A DNA stretch of 64,000 bases. Origin: Stereocaulon alpinum (Eukaryota > Ascomycota > Lecanoromycetes > Lecanorales > Stereocaulaceae). The notes beneath the pieces were generated by a model. It had not been told where the DNA came from and ran no database searches. It was given only the letters and a program-made list of their open reading frames with translations. This document shows positions 10,233 through 23,247 of this stretch, in pieces (position 1 is the first letter of the stretch; every line of letters begins with the position of its first letter). The DNA lies in the NCBI GenBank assembly GCA_018257865.1, contig JAEUBA010000056.1, positions 124,001 to 188,000 of the forward strand. The letters run 5' to 3'. Position numbers and translations under genes: made by a program.

Positions 10233-12524
10233 GGTAAGTGGCGAGCGTAAAGAGGGGCGAAGTTGATTAGAGTAAGCCCGGACAATCTTGTGGAGGTCTC
10301 CTTGGATCCTTCAAAATCTTATGAGCTGCAGGATCTCGTGCTGCGAATTGTAATACGAAGGTACATGAAGCCGAAGCTCGAGCTCAATGTCTTGGCATCA
10401 ATTGTTATGCAAGGTTATGTAAGCTTAGAATATGCACATCCACGAAGAACACAGCCAATGCCCTAGTTCTACTTCAACTTCCCCCACTCTAAGAACAATA
10501 TGGCCGGAGCTTGAGGCCTTGGCATTAAATCGGCTGAGTACCTGTCAGGGAAACTGATGGACGGATTCATAGGATAGCCACCTGTCTTGGACACAATGTC
10601 CGTTCATGTGGGTGACGATCCAAGAACTCGGCTGTTACCAGATCAGAGGCATTGCTCGAAATGGGTGCAAATGCTTATGCGCACTTAATGTCTTGCTGGC
10701 ATAAGCCTGCCTTCCATGCAACATGTTTACATACGTCCAAAGGAGTTCATGATCAGTTCATGCCCTTCGATACACATCGATCATTTCTAGGCTGGAGCAT
10801 CACATAGGAGAGCATGCAAGCTGGCAAACGGTCAACATTATACAACTGGCGTGTTCTCCTAGAGGGATGAATGCAAGACTTGGAGAGCGTTTCACATAAA
10901 AGTATTCTAAAGCCTAGAGTCGAACCCGGTCTTGTTGTACTGTATATGCTCGTGACGGATGGTAAGCGGCAGCGAACAATTAGGGGCAACAATGCAATGA
11001 GACAGCTGCAAATCTAAAGGTCTCTCATCTTGCCCCATTGGTACTCGTTGGAATAATGGAATACGTGACACATGTGGCGATAGTGCTCATGTGCGGTGGT
11101 TAGATGATATTGCCTAATTTTTCATGATTTTCTAGTCCTTGTATGTCGCTTTATCCTCGTAATACGTTAAGAGACTCTAAATCCATAAAGTTCAATCTTG
11201 TTTTTTTTGCAACATATTGAAATAAGACAAACGCTAAATGTTCACTTTTGTAAAACTGTATTTATGCAATTTAACATGAATGTTTTTCAGGGAAAAATTT
11301 AAGTTTCTGTAAAATTGAATTGACAAGCAATTTGACATTAATTTTCCATCTTCGAGCTCTCGTTAGATAGCGGAACGTGGAAGCTGGTCTGAGTCCATGG
11401 CAGCCAACGAGCATAGCGTCACTGCAGTATCGCGTGGGGTCCTCAGTCACATTGCAGCCACTGCGCGTCCAACACTAAGTACGTGCTATTTCCTCGTGTG
11501 TAGTCTGAGTGAGTATCAGATGAGGCTCGTCGTGAAAACCCCAGATAAGTATGGGCTTACCTTGGTCGTAAAAAGCGAGGTACCTACCATGGGCAGAAAT
11601 CGTCCATTTTGCGTGTACATCAATCGATGTCAATGCAGTGATGGGCTCTCTGCGTCTTGCAATTCGTGCACGTTCGCAGCATGTCAGTCACTAACCTCCT
11701 TCATCAACGGTCTTCATGGAGACCTTTCAGGACGAGGATCACGCAATAGTCAGTTTCCGCATCTGAGCCCATTTCGTGTCCTCAATCTGATAATAAAGTT
11801 CCAAGCCGATGTTGGTGTTGCTGTTGAAAAGAGTTGCTAGGGCTTCATATACCTGCGGCGACTTTTTGTTGCGCAGCATGTTTTATATGGTAGGGTTGGC
11901 GGTGTTGTTTCCGAAACATCCTTCAAATTCTTCATCCAGTTTGTGGCGCAGACGACATCCACAGTACTGCGATTTGGTCCCATTAGCAAAACTTGGTCTA
12001 CACAGAGCATGAGACAATGAATAGGATATTGTCTGTTTGCAAATCTGTGAGTAATTGGAGCATCTCATGCTTCGGGCGGTGATCGACTGTGAGACGAATA
12101 GGTTGAGAGAAGCTGATAGAAGCAAAGGAATCGAAACCAACTCCAACCTCACGAAGTAGAGAACGGAGCGCTCCGGCGCACCCAGTAATCAAGCTACCGT
12201 TGCAATCAGTACATTCGCCATTCTTGACACGAAGCTGGGGGAAAATCCCTTTCAATGTGGGACCGTATCAGAATTCCAAGACTGTGATGGGAGAACACTG
12301 GTATGACTGGTTTTGCCAATGCAAATAATCGAGGTATCATTCATCTGACACAAACCGGACTGCCTTCATGAAGTTCGCGCAGAACGTCGCGCCCTCAGTT
12401 GGCTCGATCTTGATAGACGTTGCATGCGAGTATGTGTAATTAGCTACGCCAATGAAGCTCTTCTTTCCATACCCAGATAACCAGTGATCCATGTACCCTG
12501 CTCTTAATGCCGTGTAATGCCATC
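10233..12524. other. 2.3 kb intergenic region, no firm gene
   Basis: It contains the CSN6 promoter (next to 10232) and the ATG3 3' flank. 11100-11350 is AT-rich. A plus-strand frame of 147 codons (11397-11840) and overlapping minus-strand frames of 85-89 codons (11883-12255) are present. The minus frames are cysteine-rich (CTDCNGSLITGC and later CGCRLRHK). A further minus-strand open stretch with an ATG at 12492 (MDHWLSGYGKKSF) lies only 33 bases past the ATG3 stop. None matches a family I know and no clean exon chain can be built. They may be remains of a small secreted-protein gene or chance. Confidence 0.45.
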
Positions 12525-13751
12525 TTAAACACCCATCGTAAAGTCATGCTCTATTGCTGGAGTGACTGAAGCCATGAACTATTACTCGAAATTAGTAAAC
12601 CGATGTCTCAAAGGGAATTCGGGTACCGTACCTTCAGAAACACCACGAGGTACTGATCCACCCTGATAGCCACCTCGTCCTCTTCAGATCCTCCACCCTC
12701 ATGCTGCAACACCTCCCACTCATCACCGCCCGCACCTCCCGCAGCAGCTACTCCACCAGCATGTCCTTTCCTCTCCGATATCTGTGCCCTGTCCATATTA
12801 TCCACCAGACCCTCCATGCCGTTCTCCACGCCCTTGCCTTTCTCACCCCTTCTCATCTTCTCTAGCCGGATCTTCAGCGCGGCATCCGCACGATCCAGCA
12901 GCACTTTCATCACGGACGCGTGTTTGCAAGGATGTATGCTCGCCATCTTAACGCCGGTGTCGAAGAACGGGAAGTCTTCTAGTGTGACTGTCTTGTCTGC
13001 GTAGTCGCCGACTATGTCTTCCATCATTAGATGCGGGGGGAGGGGTTCTGAGGGTGAGAGATAGCCGGAGAGGTAGAGGCGGGGGGTTCGATAGTAGGGT
13101 GTGTAGGTTATGTAGAGGGTGTATGTTCGTAACGGTCTGTGCAGTCAAGGGTCAGATGATTCTTCCAGAAAGTCGGGACCTCCAAAAGCTGATTTGCACG
13201 GACTGCTGTAGGAAGGAAGATGCATACGCTGTAGTCCCGCTCCCCTTCGGGTCCCTGATAATGGCTTCCTCGTCATCATCCTCGTCCTCCATATCCGGTA
13301 TCTCCTCCTCTTCTTCCCTCTCCCCCACATTGCCACTCTCATCCACAGTCCTGACATCTCGCATCCTGGCCTCTTGACTCGCTGCCAACCCGCCCGTCCT
13401 CAGCCATCCGTCGTCTTCTCCGCCAGGTTCTCCACCATCACCGGCTGTAAATCCATCCTGCACCATAGCTTCATCTTGACCTGCGTCTCCCGCAAAGTTC
13501 TCATCTAGCCGTCGATGGCATGGCACCCCACGCGTTACGAGGAATTGCTTCCCGGCTGGAAGATGGGGAGCACGTTTCGAGGGGTGCGAGGCGTCACTCC
13601 AGGACCAGGTAGGAAACTTGTATACTAGATAGTCGCCTGCAAGCACGAATTCCTCCGGTGTCACTTGGCCAGTAGAGCGGAAAGTCGAAGTATGTGAGAT
13701 GGGCGCCCAACGATCTCGGAGAGTGTCAAGTGTGCTGTGTATTATGTTCAT
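12525..13751 (-). CDS. ATG3: autophagy E2-like conjugating enzyme Atg3
   Basis: Atg3 takes activated Atg8 from Atg7 and transfers it to phosphatidylethanolamine on the growing autophagosome. Exons 13751-13228, 13136-12632 and 12578-12525 give 360 residues; introns are 91 and 53 bp. The N-terminus has the family start (MNIIHSTLDTLRDRW, STFRSTGQVTPEEFV, YKFPTWSW). An acidic flexible region (about 85-170) follows, typical of Atg3. The E2-like core resumes with RTYTLYITYTPYYRTPRLYL. The catalytic cysteine is Cys245 in the diagnostic HPCKH motif. The last exon codes the conserved tail FMASVTPAIEHDFTMGV. The insert between the HPC motif and the tail is Gly/Ala/Glu-rich. The annotation is firm because all three conserved blocks join in phase. 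Confidence 0.96.
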
Positions 13752-14135
13752 TGTTGAGTGCTTATTACGTGAGGTAGATGCTGAGGTGTTGTATGCTGAA
13801 AGGTTGGCTAGGAGCGGCGATAAGAAGCTCAGGTGCGGCGGTGGTGCCTGGTTCTGTTGATTGGTAGCTCAGCTGACTAAAGCCTATCACGACGTCCCCT
13901 CCTCTTACTCGTGCTTACTTGATATGAGTCACCGAGCATCGTCCAGAGGAAGCTCTTGTCAATCACTGAGGCATCGGATTGTCTGTTAGTCTAATTGGAA
14001 CGGTTTGCGTTAGTGCTGGTGAACGTGTACTTGCTACGGCTTAAGTGGCCGGAGCCGATAGATTGGTCTTGTACAACGGCATATTGGGGATTAGGCTAGT
14101 ATTGAGAATATCTCCTACCCTTCAAAGTCGACAAG
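13752..14135. promoter_or_regulatory. divergent promoter region between ATG3 and an alpha/beta hydrolase gene
   Basis: This 384 bp region lies between two divergent starts and must carry both promoters. I see no open frame of note. No specific factor site can be assigned with confidence. Confidence 0.5.
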
Positions 14136-15182
14136 ATGGCAGATATCTCGTTGCCAATTCAGTCAAATACGACAGAGCCGCAACCGGCTATAGCTATTCC
14201 CAAGGAAATCATCAGCCAAGATATAACCCTCGCTCACAAGCCATCCGCGTCGATCAACTACTCTTTTGCTAGAGGCAATGGCAAAGATCCAGTCTTACTT
14301 GTCTTTCTTAACGGCTTGATGACAGACAAAGTGACATGGATCCCAGTTATAGCCGGTATAATTCGCAGACGTATAGGAACGGCTGCTGGCTTCCCATCCA
14401 TGCTGGCATATGACCGATACGGCCAGGGCATGTCCGACGATCGAGATCCAGCGGATCAAGGAAAGGACAACGGTCATGGACATGATTGTCGGGACGCTGC
14501 AGAAGACTTGCATTATTTAATTCCGCAGGTTGCCGAGATGGAGATGGGTCTGAAGACAGAGCAGCTGAAGCTGATACTCGTGGCGAACTCGATTGGATGT
14601 GCGATTGCGAGACTCTACTCTCAAACGCATCCCGTAGCCGGTTTTCCTGTAGCTGGGTTCCTTTTGCTTGATTCGATTATGGCGAATTCTAACTTCGATT
14701 TCTGGCCAGACCCAGACGCGCCTGACTTCAGTAAAGATGAGCTACCGAAAGATGTGTCTATCGAAGTTCTCCATGAGCAAAGAGCAAAGTTCGCGGTAAT
14801 GTTCCATCCGAATACTATCAATAAAGAAGGTCTGAGTAGGAGAAATCTAGCGCAGCTCTTACCGCATAGCAGTAGCCCAATGCTGGGAAAAGAAGGAGAC
14901 AGGCCATGGCTGACTGTTGTTGGACATGATTTCCAAGCTTTTGCGCAGGAAAGTCTGCGAACAATGGGAACTCCGGTTAGCCTGTCGATGAAGTATTCGA
15001 ACCCGATGTGGCACAAGTATAACAAGGGCCTTGCACAGTTGACCGTCAAAACGAAGAGCAAAGGCCCTTTTCAAGCCAAAGGATGCGGCCACTTCATTCA
15101 ACGAGATGGCCCGGCCATTGTCATTGATGAGACATTGGAACTGGTGGATAAGGTCACAATGCAGAATCCTACAGGCCAGTGA
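14136..15182 (+). CDS. alpha/beta hydrolase fold protein
   Basis: Intronless gene for a 348-residue soluble hydrolase of unknown substrate. The fold is shown by the strand-turn LLVFLNGLMTDKVTW (oxyanion-region block), the DRYGQGMSDDRDP block, a nucleophile elbow LVANSIGCAIA with Ser152, and a C-terminal catalytic His319 in CGHFIQRDGP. The elbow reads A-N-S-I-G instead of the usual G-x-S-x-G, a common variant in this superfamily. There is no signal peptide. The acid residue is not assigned. It is divergent from ATG3 and convergent with ALG5, with no evident functional link. It could be an esterase, epoxide hydrolase-like or lyase-like enzyme; sequence alone does not decide. Confidence 0.85.
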   Translation: MADISLPIQSNTTEPQPAIAIPKEIISQDITLAHKPSASINYSFARGNGKDPVLLVFLNGLMTDKVTWIPVIAGIIRRRIGTAAGFPSMLAYDRYGQGMSDDRDPADQGKDNGHGHDCRDAAEDLHYLIPQVAEMEMGLKTEQLKLILVANSIGCAIARLYSQTHPVAGFPVAGFLLLDSIMANSNFDFWPDPDAPDFSKDELPKDVSIEVLHEQRAKFAVMFHPNTINKEGLSRRNLAQLLPHSSSPMLGKEGDRPWLTVVGHDFQAFAQESLRTMGTPVSLSMKYSNPMWHKYNKGLAQLTVKTKSKGPFQAKGCGHFIQRDGPAIVIDETLELVDKVTMQNPTGQ

Positions 15183-15641
15183 ACAGCATTCGATGTCAAA
15201 ACCAGTGCGAGAATGCAAGGAAGGGTAAGGCTTGCCCTTCGAAATCGTTCAACTTTCACACATCGAGTGCTTTCCAAGACGAACTGAATCAAGCCAATGT
15301 GGAAAGCCAGCAGCTTAAATGGTCTCATAGTATAGCTCGGATACCCGCGATATGGCGACACCACGCTATGCTGCAAAAGATCGCCTCCAATGCCGACAGA
15401 TTCCTTGTCACATAGTGACACGTGCCGGACTCCCCTATACCAATAGCCCTATGGTCGAAACGTACTTCTGGATCCGCACGGCGCCTTTTCTGCCTCTGAC
15501 GCTACACTACCCTTCCAGTCCTGGTAAGTGCTCCTCATCATAGCTCTCGTTGGCAAGGTGATCGCCGGGTAGGCGACTCAATGCCGGTCCCGCCGTGATC
15601 ATCTCCTTCCATTTCAATACTGATACAATTGCCAATGTCAG
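15183..15641. other. convergent intergenic region
   Basis: It holds the 3' UTRs of the alpha/beta hydrolase gene (plus) and ALG5 (minus). Short frames occur on both strands but none looks like protein-coding sequence. Nothing else is seen. Confidence 0.55.
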
Positions 15642-16910
15642 TCATGAACGCCGATATACTCCCAATCCCCAGGCCGCCCTCAGGACAGCTAAGCCCCAAG
15701 CCATGCCCAGGCTATCCCATAGTACGTTTAGCTTACTTCCCTTCACCTCTTGCCAGCCAATTGGAACTTCTGCTACTGGTATGCCCGCTGATTCGGCAAG
15801 CATCAGCATCTCGACATCAAATATCCAGCCCTCTGAATGCATGTACGGTATTATATAGGGTAGTGAAGGGCGCGTGAATAGCTTGAAGCCGCATTGAGTG
15901 TCTCTGATGGCGGCTGTTGCGGGAGGTGTGAGGAGGCGAAGGAGGAGATGGAAAGAGTGCATGAGGAGGTTTCGGAGAAAGGAACGCTGAACATGATTAG
16001 CGATATTGGAGCTTGGGTCAATCAAATGCTTACCTTGACCACGGCCTCACTACCCACGAGATGTGCTCTCGAGCCAACGGCCACAGCGCGCCCTTGTCCG
16101 TCTTCAATCTTCTTAGCTGCCTCAACCAGCCTTCCGAGGTCTTGAAACTTGCTTGCACCGTCGGCGTCGGCAAAGATGGCATATTGCCCCCTCACGTATC
16201 TCATCCCATGTGTTACCGCCCCTCCCTTTCCTCTGTTCTCATGTAGTTCAATTACTCTAATACATGAAGCGGCTTTACCGCCCAAACCTCTTGCGAATTG
16301 TAATGCGGTATCAATAGTCTTATCCGTGGAGCCATCTGAGACGACCAAGACCTCCCATCCATCCAGCCTCCCTCTTGCCGGAGATACGTGCCCATTGGAC
16401 GCGCTGTGCTTTGCATCTTTCCGCTTAGCGCGATTGCCATTGGCTTGTAAATTTGGTGCTGAGTCCCCATATTCCCGCTGTAGATACTCCGTCGCCTCTG
16501 TCAACATGATGCCCAACCTTTCTTCTTCATTGAAGGCCGGTACAACCAAGCTCATGCACACTTCAGGCTCCTCGACTTCCGGATTCTTGTCCGAAGAGTC
16601 GCCCTTCCTCTGCGCTGCTTGCTTCTCGGCATCATAGCTGTCTTGCCAGCAGGGTAACTGTTTCTCCTCGCTAGCGTGTCCATTGGACTCTATAGTTCTA
16701 AAAGTCTTTTCGGACTTTAAGGGGGCTCGTGGAATGGGCGCAACGATGAAAAGACCGAGGTAGAACTAGCAAAGGTCAAAACCCTGGACGAAAAGGCCGT
16801 GATTGACATACCAATAGAGCAAGACCAACGACAAAGGAGGATGCTAGGGCAGCGACCAATGGCAGCGATACTTGCTGGCCAGCCTTCACAGAATATTGGA
16901 AGTAGTCCAT
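15642..16910 (-). CDS. ALG5: dolichyl-phosphate beta-glucosyltransferase (ALG5)
   Basis: ER membrane enzyme that makes dolichyl-phosphate-glucose from UDP-glucose; the product glucosylates the lipid-linked oligosaccharide for N-glycosylation. Exons 16910-16812, 16765-16034 and 15986-15642 give 391 residues; introns are 46 and 47 bp. The first exon and the start of the second form one N-terminal membrane anchor (about 16-48). A GT2 domain follows: SLVVPAFNEEERLG, VVSDGSTDKT, ENRGKGGAVTHGM, the DxD-type FADADGASKF, GSRAHLVG. Then come the ALG5-specific blocks LRNLLMHSFHLLLRLL, IRDTQCGFKLFTR and EGWIFDVEMLMLAE. The N-terminal exon was found by its splice signals (GTATGT donor, GCTAG acceptor) and gives the hydrophobic anchor the family needs. 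The extreme C-terminus (last 10 residues) is less conserved and could differ. Confidence 0.93.
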
Positions 16911-19900
16911 TGATGCGCAGGGCCAATCTGGCCACTGCGGCGTGAAGATGAGAAAGGTATGGACACTTTGTCATACAAGGAGCTTTAGTACGAACACATT
17001 GAGGCGATTGGATCGGCAAACCTGCCCCAATAAAAAAGTTCACCTCCCTGAGTAAGCGAAACTTCTTAAGAGGGCACCCTAGGCTAGACCCTACAGCGGG
17101 TCATCCTTAGGGGCGATCTTACTGTACCCTAAGGTACCTTACCGAATGGTCCGCTCTAGGGCGCTTCTTCCGGTGGTGCCTTTCTACAAGGTGGGGAAAG
17201 AGGCAATGTCACCTTCTTAGAAGTTCACACACACCTGATTCTCCAAGAGGAGATTTAACCATTCGTCTTGTATACCAACCTTGTTTGAAGCCTCGCGATC
17301 CCAATTGTTGCAGGCAAAAGTCGTGCAGTGTCCCCTTCCATCGGCCTTGTACTCGCCACTCCGGATATCAGGGGCAACAGAGGGGATGCTATCAGCTTTC
17401 TCCCCACGAGTCAGGCTACGACAGCTCGATGGCAATATTAGACCGTCCTACGACTACTACACGACACGACTCTGCCTGTCCTCAATGCGGACTCGGAGTA
17501 TCGATTGCCAACAACTGCCGGCATCTTCTGAACAGCTCCTCACTCAGCAAATGTATTATTGTTATAGAGCATCATTGGCAGAACGAGTTGAATAGCAACA
17601 GAGGAGGGAGCTAGCACAAGAAGATGCACTATATGGAATCTAAGAGATCACAAACCCTGACGAACTAGTGGTATTATACTGATGACCTTGCTTGCTGATC
17701 CAAGGCCAGGAAGCCTATGAGGACCAGCACCCACGAGCGCAGCCACGAGGCTGAAACTGCATGGTGGAAAGACCGGACGACCTATCTCAGACTGCGTATG
17801 AAATGTGCCTTCGCCGTGGTTTTCAACTCGTATCCTTCGTTAGACGTGTTACGCCTAGATTGACCCAACTCGAGCAAAAGTATTGAAGCATGACGTGGGA
17901 TAAGGTGCTGAAAGGGAGATTTGGATAAATGTGTTGGGGCCAGACGCCCAAAGAGGAACATCATTGCCGCATTAAGGTCGGCGCTATGGATTTCGCCAGA
18001 GAAGTTGCCTGCAATACTTGCAAGCGTCAAAACGATCTTCATAAGCGATGTGGCGTCGTTCCACATACGAAAGGGGGAACACACTTGTCTCAACCTGACA
18101 GAGCCACTGGGAAACTTCTGGAAAGTCTACAATAAGTCAATAAGTCTATTTGAGAACTTCAACACTGTGGTGTTGGGAACGAGCACGTGGCGCAGACATG
18201 AGTCCCCAGACTCCTCCTCAAGATACAATCCCAGCGTCCTGCCATTGTTGGCCCCCAGACATTGCAATGCAAAAACGAATCGAAGCTTGTAATCCTACCG
18301 ATAAGCGAGATTATAACATTGCGCCCGGTTTCGCAACAATGTCCATGCCATGGTGACCTCATGCATTCTTCCTGCCAGGCACAGACAGTTCTTTTCGTCT
18401 GTACGTCTTGTCGTCTGTACGTCTTATCGCTACATATCTAGGCTGCTCTGATAATAATCATGGCCGCTGATATGTATTCAGGCTTTCTGGAGATCAACTC
18501 CGGGACTGTTCTCGTTCATCAATTAGCCCCCATAATGCGATATCCGAGACCGGGTGAACTCTGTGCCCAAGTGGGTCTCATCCACTCTCAGCCTTGTCGC
18601 CTTGATTCGCCCTACAAGCATGTTTACCAAACATTGACCTCGCACATCCGTTGGCTGTAGCTAGTCTAGTCTAGTAAGGGTAAGGCGTAGAGAACCTTGG
18701 TGCTATACTAAACCCATGGTCTTGCCATTCAAAGACTCTGATTGGACTTTGACGATTGAATATTGCATTATGGCTGGGCGAAGACGCTCAGTGAAGTGGG
18801 CTAGAGCGAGCTTGGCATCTAGCCAAAACAAGCCTTTTGCTGCCAAAAGGCGTTCGTATTACTGATATGGTGAAAATCGTGCGTCGACTCCTCGCTTGAC
18901 TGCAATAAGGCTGGCAGCTTCACCGGAAGCTTGTGATCCGCAAGGACCCCAAAGCTTGGCACATGTTATAGTCTGAAAGTCTATGTGGCAGGAGTCGAGG
19001 AGTCCTATAGATTCAACGAGTCATCTGGAACATTGTGCGGGCATTGCACCCTAGTCTACAGGCATACTACAACGGCTATGGGACAGCTACGATTTCTCGA
19101 TCGACGTGAAAGCCTCTTCGAGGAACTACTTTCACGAGCTTGAGGAAACTCCTATTGGTGTGCCTTCGCCGCTAACAAAAGCCAACCAAAGCTGACTTAG
19201 AGGTGAGGCAAGCGAGCAGTAGAACATGTTGAGATTGTCTCCTACATAGCGATCAATGGCTTTGCACTACTGTAGCTACACTCCCAGTCAAAGATAACTC
19301 TTGGGGGCCCGACGGACTGATAGTGGAGTTAGCTCTGTTTTTGCCCAATAAAAAGTGAGTGGACTGTCACTGAACGAACATACGCTAGGCAATCATCTCG
19401 TGGCTTCGATCTGCTGCAGCCAACGTACACATTGTACGCCTAAACTTGCTTCTGTTGCTTTGGCATTCTAGCATGTTACCCCGCAGTCTTGGTGGATGAG
19501 CCTATCAACCTTGCCTTACGACATCCGATCATGTATTTGCATAGCCGCGGAATAGCTCCACTTTTAGCGTCAAGCTAGGCTTAGCCTCAGAGAGGAGCGG
19601 CATGCACAGCCCTCCTCAAGCTCAGAGACGGGACAGAATGTTATCACCCATATATATATGCTTCTCAGCAGTTTTGCTTCAACTGGACACTCCCAACCTC
19701 CTAGATGCTTCTTTCTCGACTATGAAGGAGCGCGCAACAAATCCAATGGTTTGGTCTCGAAGAATCCGTCGAGAGATCTCGATGCCCTGTGAAAAATACG
19801 ATCCTGGAGGACCTCATGACCCCACTACCGTGCATTAGCTACCGCGCCCATCTCGATCTGAGGTAGTGCTGCTCATGCGGAGGATAGCGAACGAATGGGC

Positions 19901-22900
19901 CTAGACCCCATTGAGACCTACATTGCGTCGATCCCATAAGGCTGCAACTATTTAGCGCACTTCTCGTTGATCGAGAACGTCTTTGTGCCCATGCCGAATC
20001 AAATATATGGGTCTACAACGATTGCAAGATGATCGCTAGACAATAGTAGGAAAAGAAGCAGATGTTGCTTCATAAGTAGTGGAATAACGTGCACAGCTTC
20101 CACAAACACGTACTTGAAATTCTTGGTCCCCGATAGGACTATCAGGGCAAATATGCTTATCTTATTTTATTGTTCATGGCATGATATGCAGGTACGGTAG
20201 ACTTGATGGCTGACGCAAGGTCTCGTGGCATCTGCTAACGCGGTGACTTGTCACTTGCAGTTCCGGTTATTGCATCATCCCCCCCCCCTTACGAACAGCA
20301 GCTTATGCATGGCTAGCTGGCCGTCCACTCAGAGTTTCCAAGCAACTTGATGGCTTGCTTATAATGTGCGACCCTTTGACCATGAGTTCTGGGTAAACAT
20401 TTCAATACAGACGTGTAGACTTTCAAAACGTTGCAAAGAACGGTCCGGATTAGGAAACAATCACTCTGCTCAGATCTTGTGTGGGGATCGAACTCTCTCA
20501 CACGGATGTTTCGACGGCAACTTCCACTAGAATGTAGGAGGCTGAACACTCACATTTCAAAGACTATCCGTTAGAATATCAGCTCTCAGGCCTGTTGCTT
20601 AGTCAACCGCTAGCGCGCCACCACCTAGAGCACATAAGTAGCCGGCACCCCCTATTAGAGAATCTACAAGTTACCCTCAATATTCTAAAGCTATCATACC
20701 GGATTCAGCCACAGCTGACAATGACCCGCTCATGATGCTGGTAAGGGCACGTATGGCTGGGACTCGAGGGAGCAGGGGTCATAATGATATCATGACTCCT
20801 TCACCGGATTCTTGTAGAGGAAATACGTCTCAAGCTTGTTCTATATATATCGAAAGAGCGCCCCACAAAATGATGCCATTCTTTTTATCCTCAACAAGCA
20901 GTTCACACGCATGATGCTCCCCGTACGAGCCGGGAATTTAGAGGCAACACGTGTGGTCATTGCTATGTATGTTATGCTCGGTCTCTTGAATAAACGAGAA
21001 TAAAAGGTATCGTAAGGTAGAAGTACGACATGATTGCTTGATCTTGGTCTAATGATGCGAGGGAACTTCCTCTTCCGAGTACGACCTGGTATATTATGGA
21101 CGTTCAGATACTGTCACGCACGAAGCTCTGGTTGAATGAAGCAACGTAGGAAAGTGGTAGTCTATTATACATTAGATTCATCCACGCTCAGATCAGGTCT
21201 AGTGAATATCGTATCAAGACGTCTATCCCAATTAATCATAAGTTCCGTAGTATTTCCTGGAACCGCTCGAGAGCTGCCAAGGTTCCCAGAGTTGATCTTG
21301 ATAACTGCGTCCCAGATCCTCGGGTCAGACTTCACTAGAATACAGCTTTGGCTCTCTTCTTCAAAGGAGATGTTCGCGCCCAACACGTTGACGTTGCAGA
21401 GGACCTCTTTTCCATAGCCCAACATTCTGCCGTCTACTTCTCATTTGGCCTGCGATACTTCATTGGCTCAGTTGTCCCTCGGCTAAGATTTCTAGAGCCT
21501 TCATAAGCGCTCCGGCAAACACTGTTCGTAACACTACCCACACCCACAAAATCGGATGTCGATGGCCGACGATACTTGCAGAAAGTCTCTCCCAATCTAC
21601 GTGCGGTAGCCTCCATTCCACCCGTAATAGATATAGTCATGAGTAGGCGAATGGTTGTTCGGTTGCAGATTATCAGATTCATCATTCGTGAGCCTATGTG
21701 TCATGATTTGAATATTGGCTCCACATCACGATGCGTGTATTGCAGATAGGGCAAGCCATAGGCAACACGAGGCGAACTAACATTCCTAAGGACCCGGCAT
21801 ACGTGATTAAGCAATCGGCCTCAATCTATGATCGTATTCCCTAGGATTGTTTTAGTCGCTAGGATTGGCCACTCAAGCCTCGGGGGTTGAGTGTCATGAC
21901 ATGATGGATGAGTGCAGCCGCGGGTGGCGCCAAGAAAGGCAATGGGAGCTCCAGACAGTCGCAAGGCTACCTGGTCGTGAAGACAGGAGTACTTTGTCCC
22001 TAGAATATAGCACCAGTGATCAGCTTCACCCGGATTTTAAGAGATGGGTGTAATCAACAATGATGACGACCTTTGACGACGTTGTGCTTCCGTAGAGAAT
22101 AATAGATCCTATCAACTTGGACTTACCAGTGATCAGTATTGCAATAGTGTAACCCCTAGTGACCTTTTCTGCAACCGCCCCTCTGTGTAGCCTCGAATGT
22201 CTCAAATTTTGAGAGGCTTATATGAGACTGATTACGAAAACGTCCAAACCAGAACGCGGCGTGAAACATATCCCTGTTCTACGAGAACAGGAACCTCTCG
22301 CCTGAACACCTGCCTGACGTGGTAGCTTCCGAAACCCCGCGGAATTTCTGACAAAACCGCGATGAACGTTAAGGTTCGACCACTCCGGGTATTGAGTACC
22401 GTCTCATCGTCGTCGGACGTTGAATGAACCGACCGCTGTGAACAACACGCCTTTAAACCCCAACACCTGAAATCAGCAAAAAAGTCAAAGAGTCATCAAG
22501 TCGTTTATCGAATGCGGCCTAGCTGCATGGATCTAGCTCAATATGATTGCACGTATTAGTGGGTTCCTATGTGCCTCGAAGCCATGCACGGTCTAATTGT
22601 ATGTTGGCGACCATTACCAAAGGGTTCGAGTAGAGCGGGCTTCATCGACCTTTAAGGTATAGCTTATGTCTTGGTGGCTTCTCAGCCCGACCTTCAGCCT
22701 CTCCCACGTAATTGGCGTTGCCCAATCGGGCCACTAAGTTCAATAGTCGACGCCAGCAACAGAACGCCCTGTTTACATGCAGCATTCAACGTCAAAGCCG
22801 TAGCGAGGGTATCGCGGCGTAAGCGCAAGGAAATTTCCCTGGTAACATTAGTGCAAATAGGGATGCGATGCAGCTAGGTAGAACTCCTTGCATGCTGTCC

Positions 22901-23247
22901 TTGCAAGGTCTCAGTCTCAGTCGCGAACTGACTTATCGAACATTCGAGAAGGAGTGGGGATTCCATTTGCATTTGTTGTGTTCGCCACAGCACAATGTGG
23001 CATAGACATTGCACATCTGGTGCCTTGATAGCCTTTCTTTCCGACAATAGCGTTCGAATCTAGATCGTCTTAGCTACTCAGAACAATGCGGGCTAATCGA
23101 GGCTTATGGGCTCTCTCACCGTGCTATTGAATATGTACGCGGGCCAACAGACAGGCAGAGAGCATGGATGCGAATAGTACATATATTTCCAGATGGCTAG
23201 TGATTCTCGAAACCGATCACTGACCTTTGTACTAATATTGAGATCAG
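16911..23247. other. 6.3 kb gene desert
   Basis: No gene can be supported. It starts with the ALG5 promoter. Open frames are at most 123 codons. A minus-strand frame at 17782-18093 has an ordered look (GEIHSADLNAAMMFLFGRLA) but cannot be tied to a family. Minus-strand frames at 20313-20549, 21165-21425 and 21434-21685 are similar isolated pieces. Small sequence features are a 16 bp near-perfect tandem repeat at 18396-18427, a C10 run at 20279-20288, and a clustered set of CCTA/TAGG words at 17070-17160. There is no strong AT bias, so simple RIP decay is not obvious. Confidence 0.5.
18396..18427. repeat. two-copy 16 bp tandem repeat
   Basis: Copies 18396-18411 and 18412-18427 (CGTCTGTACGTCTTGT and the same with one change near the end) lie head to tail in noncoding sequence. 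No function is evident. Confidence 0.85.

Noticed and set aside
10880..10990. tRNA-like GGGTTCGACTC on the minus strand
   Set aside because: The T-stem has a mismatch and no matching acceptor or D arm can be found upstream.
11397..11840. 147-codon plus-strand frame
   Set aside because: No domain, odd composition, no support from splice signals; probably chance.
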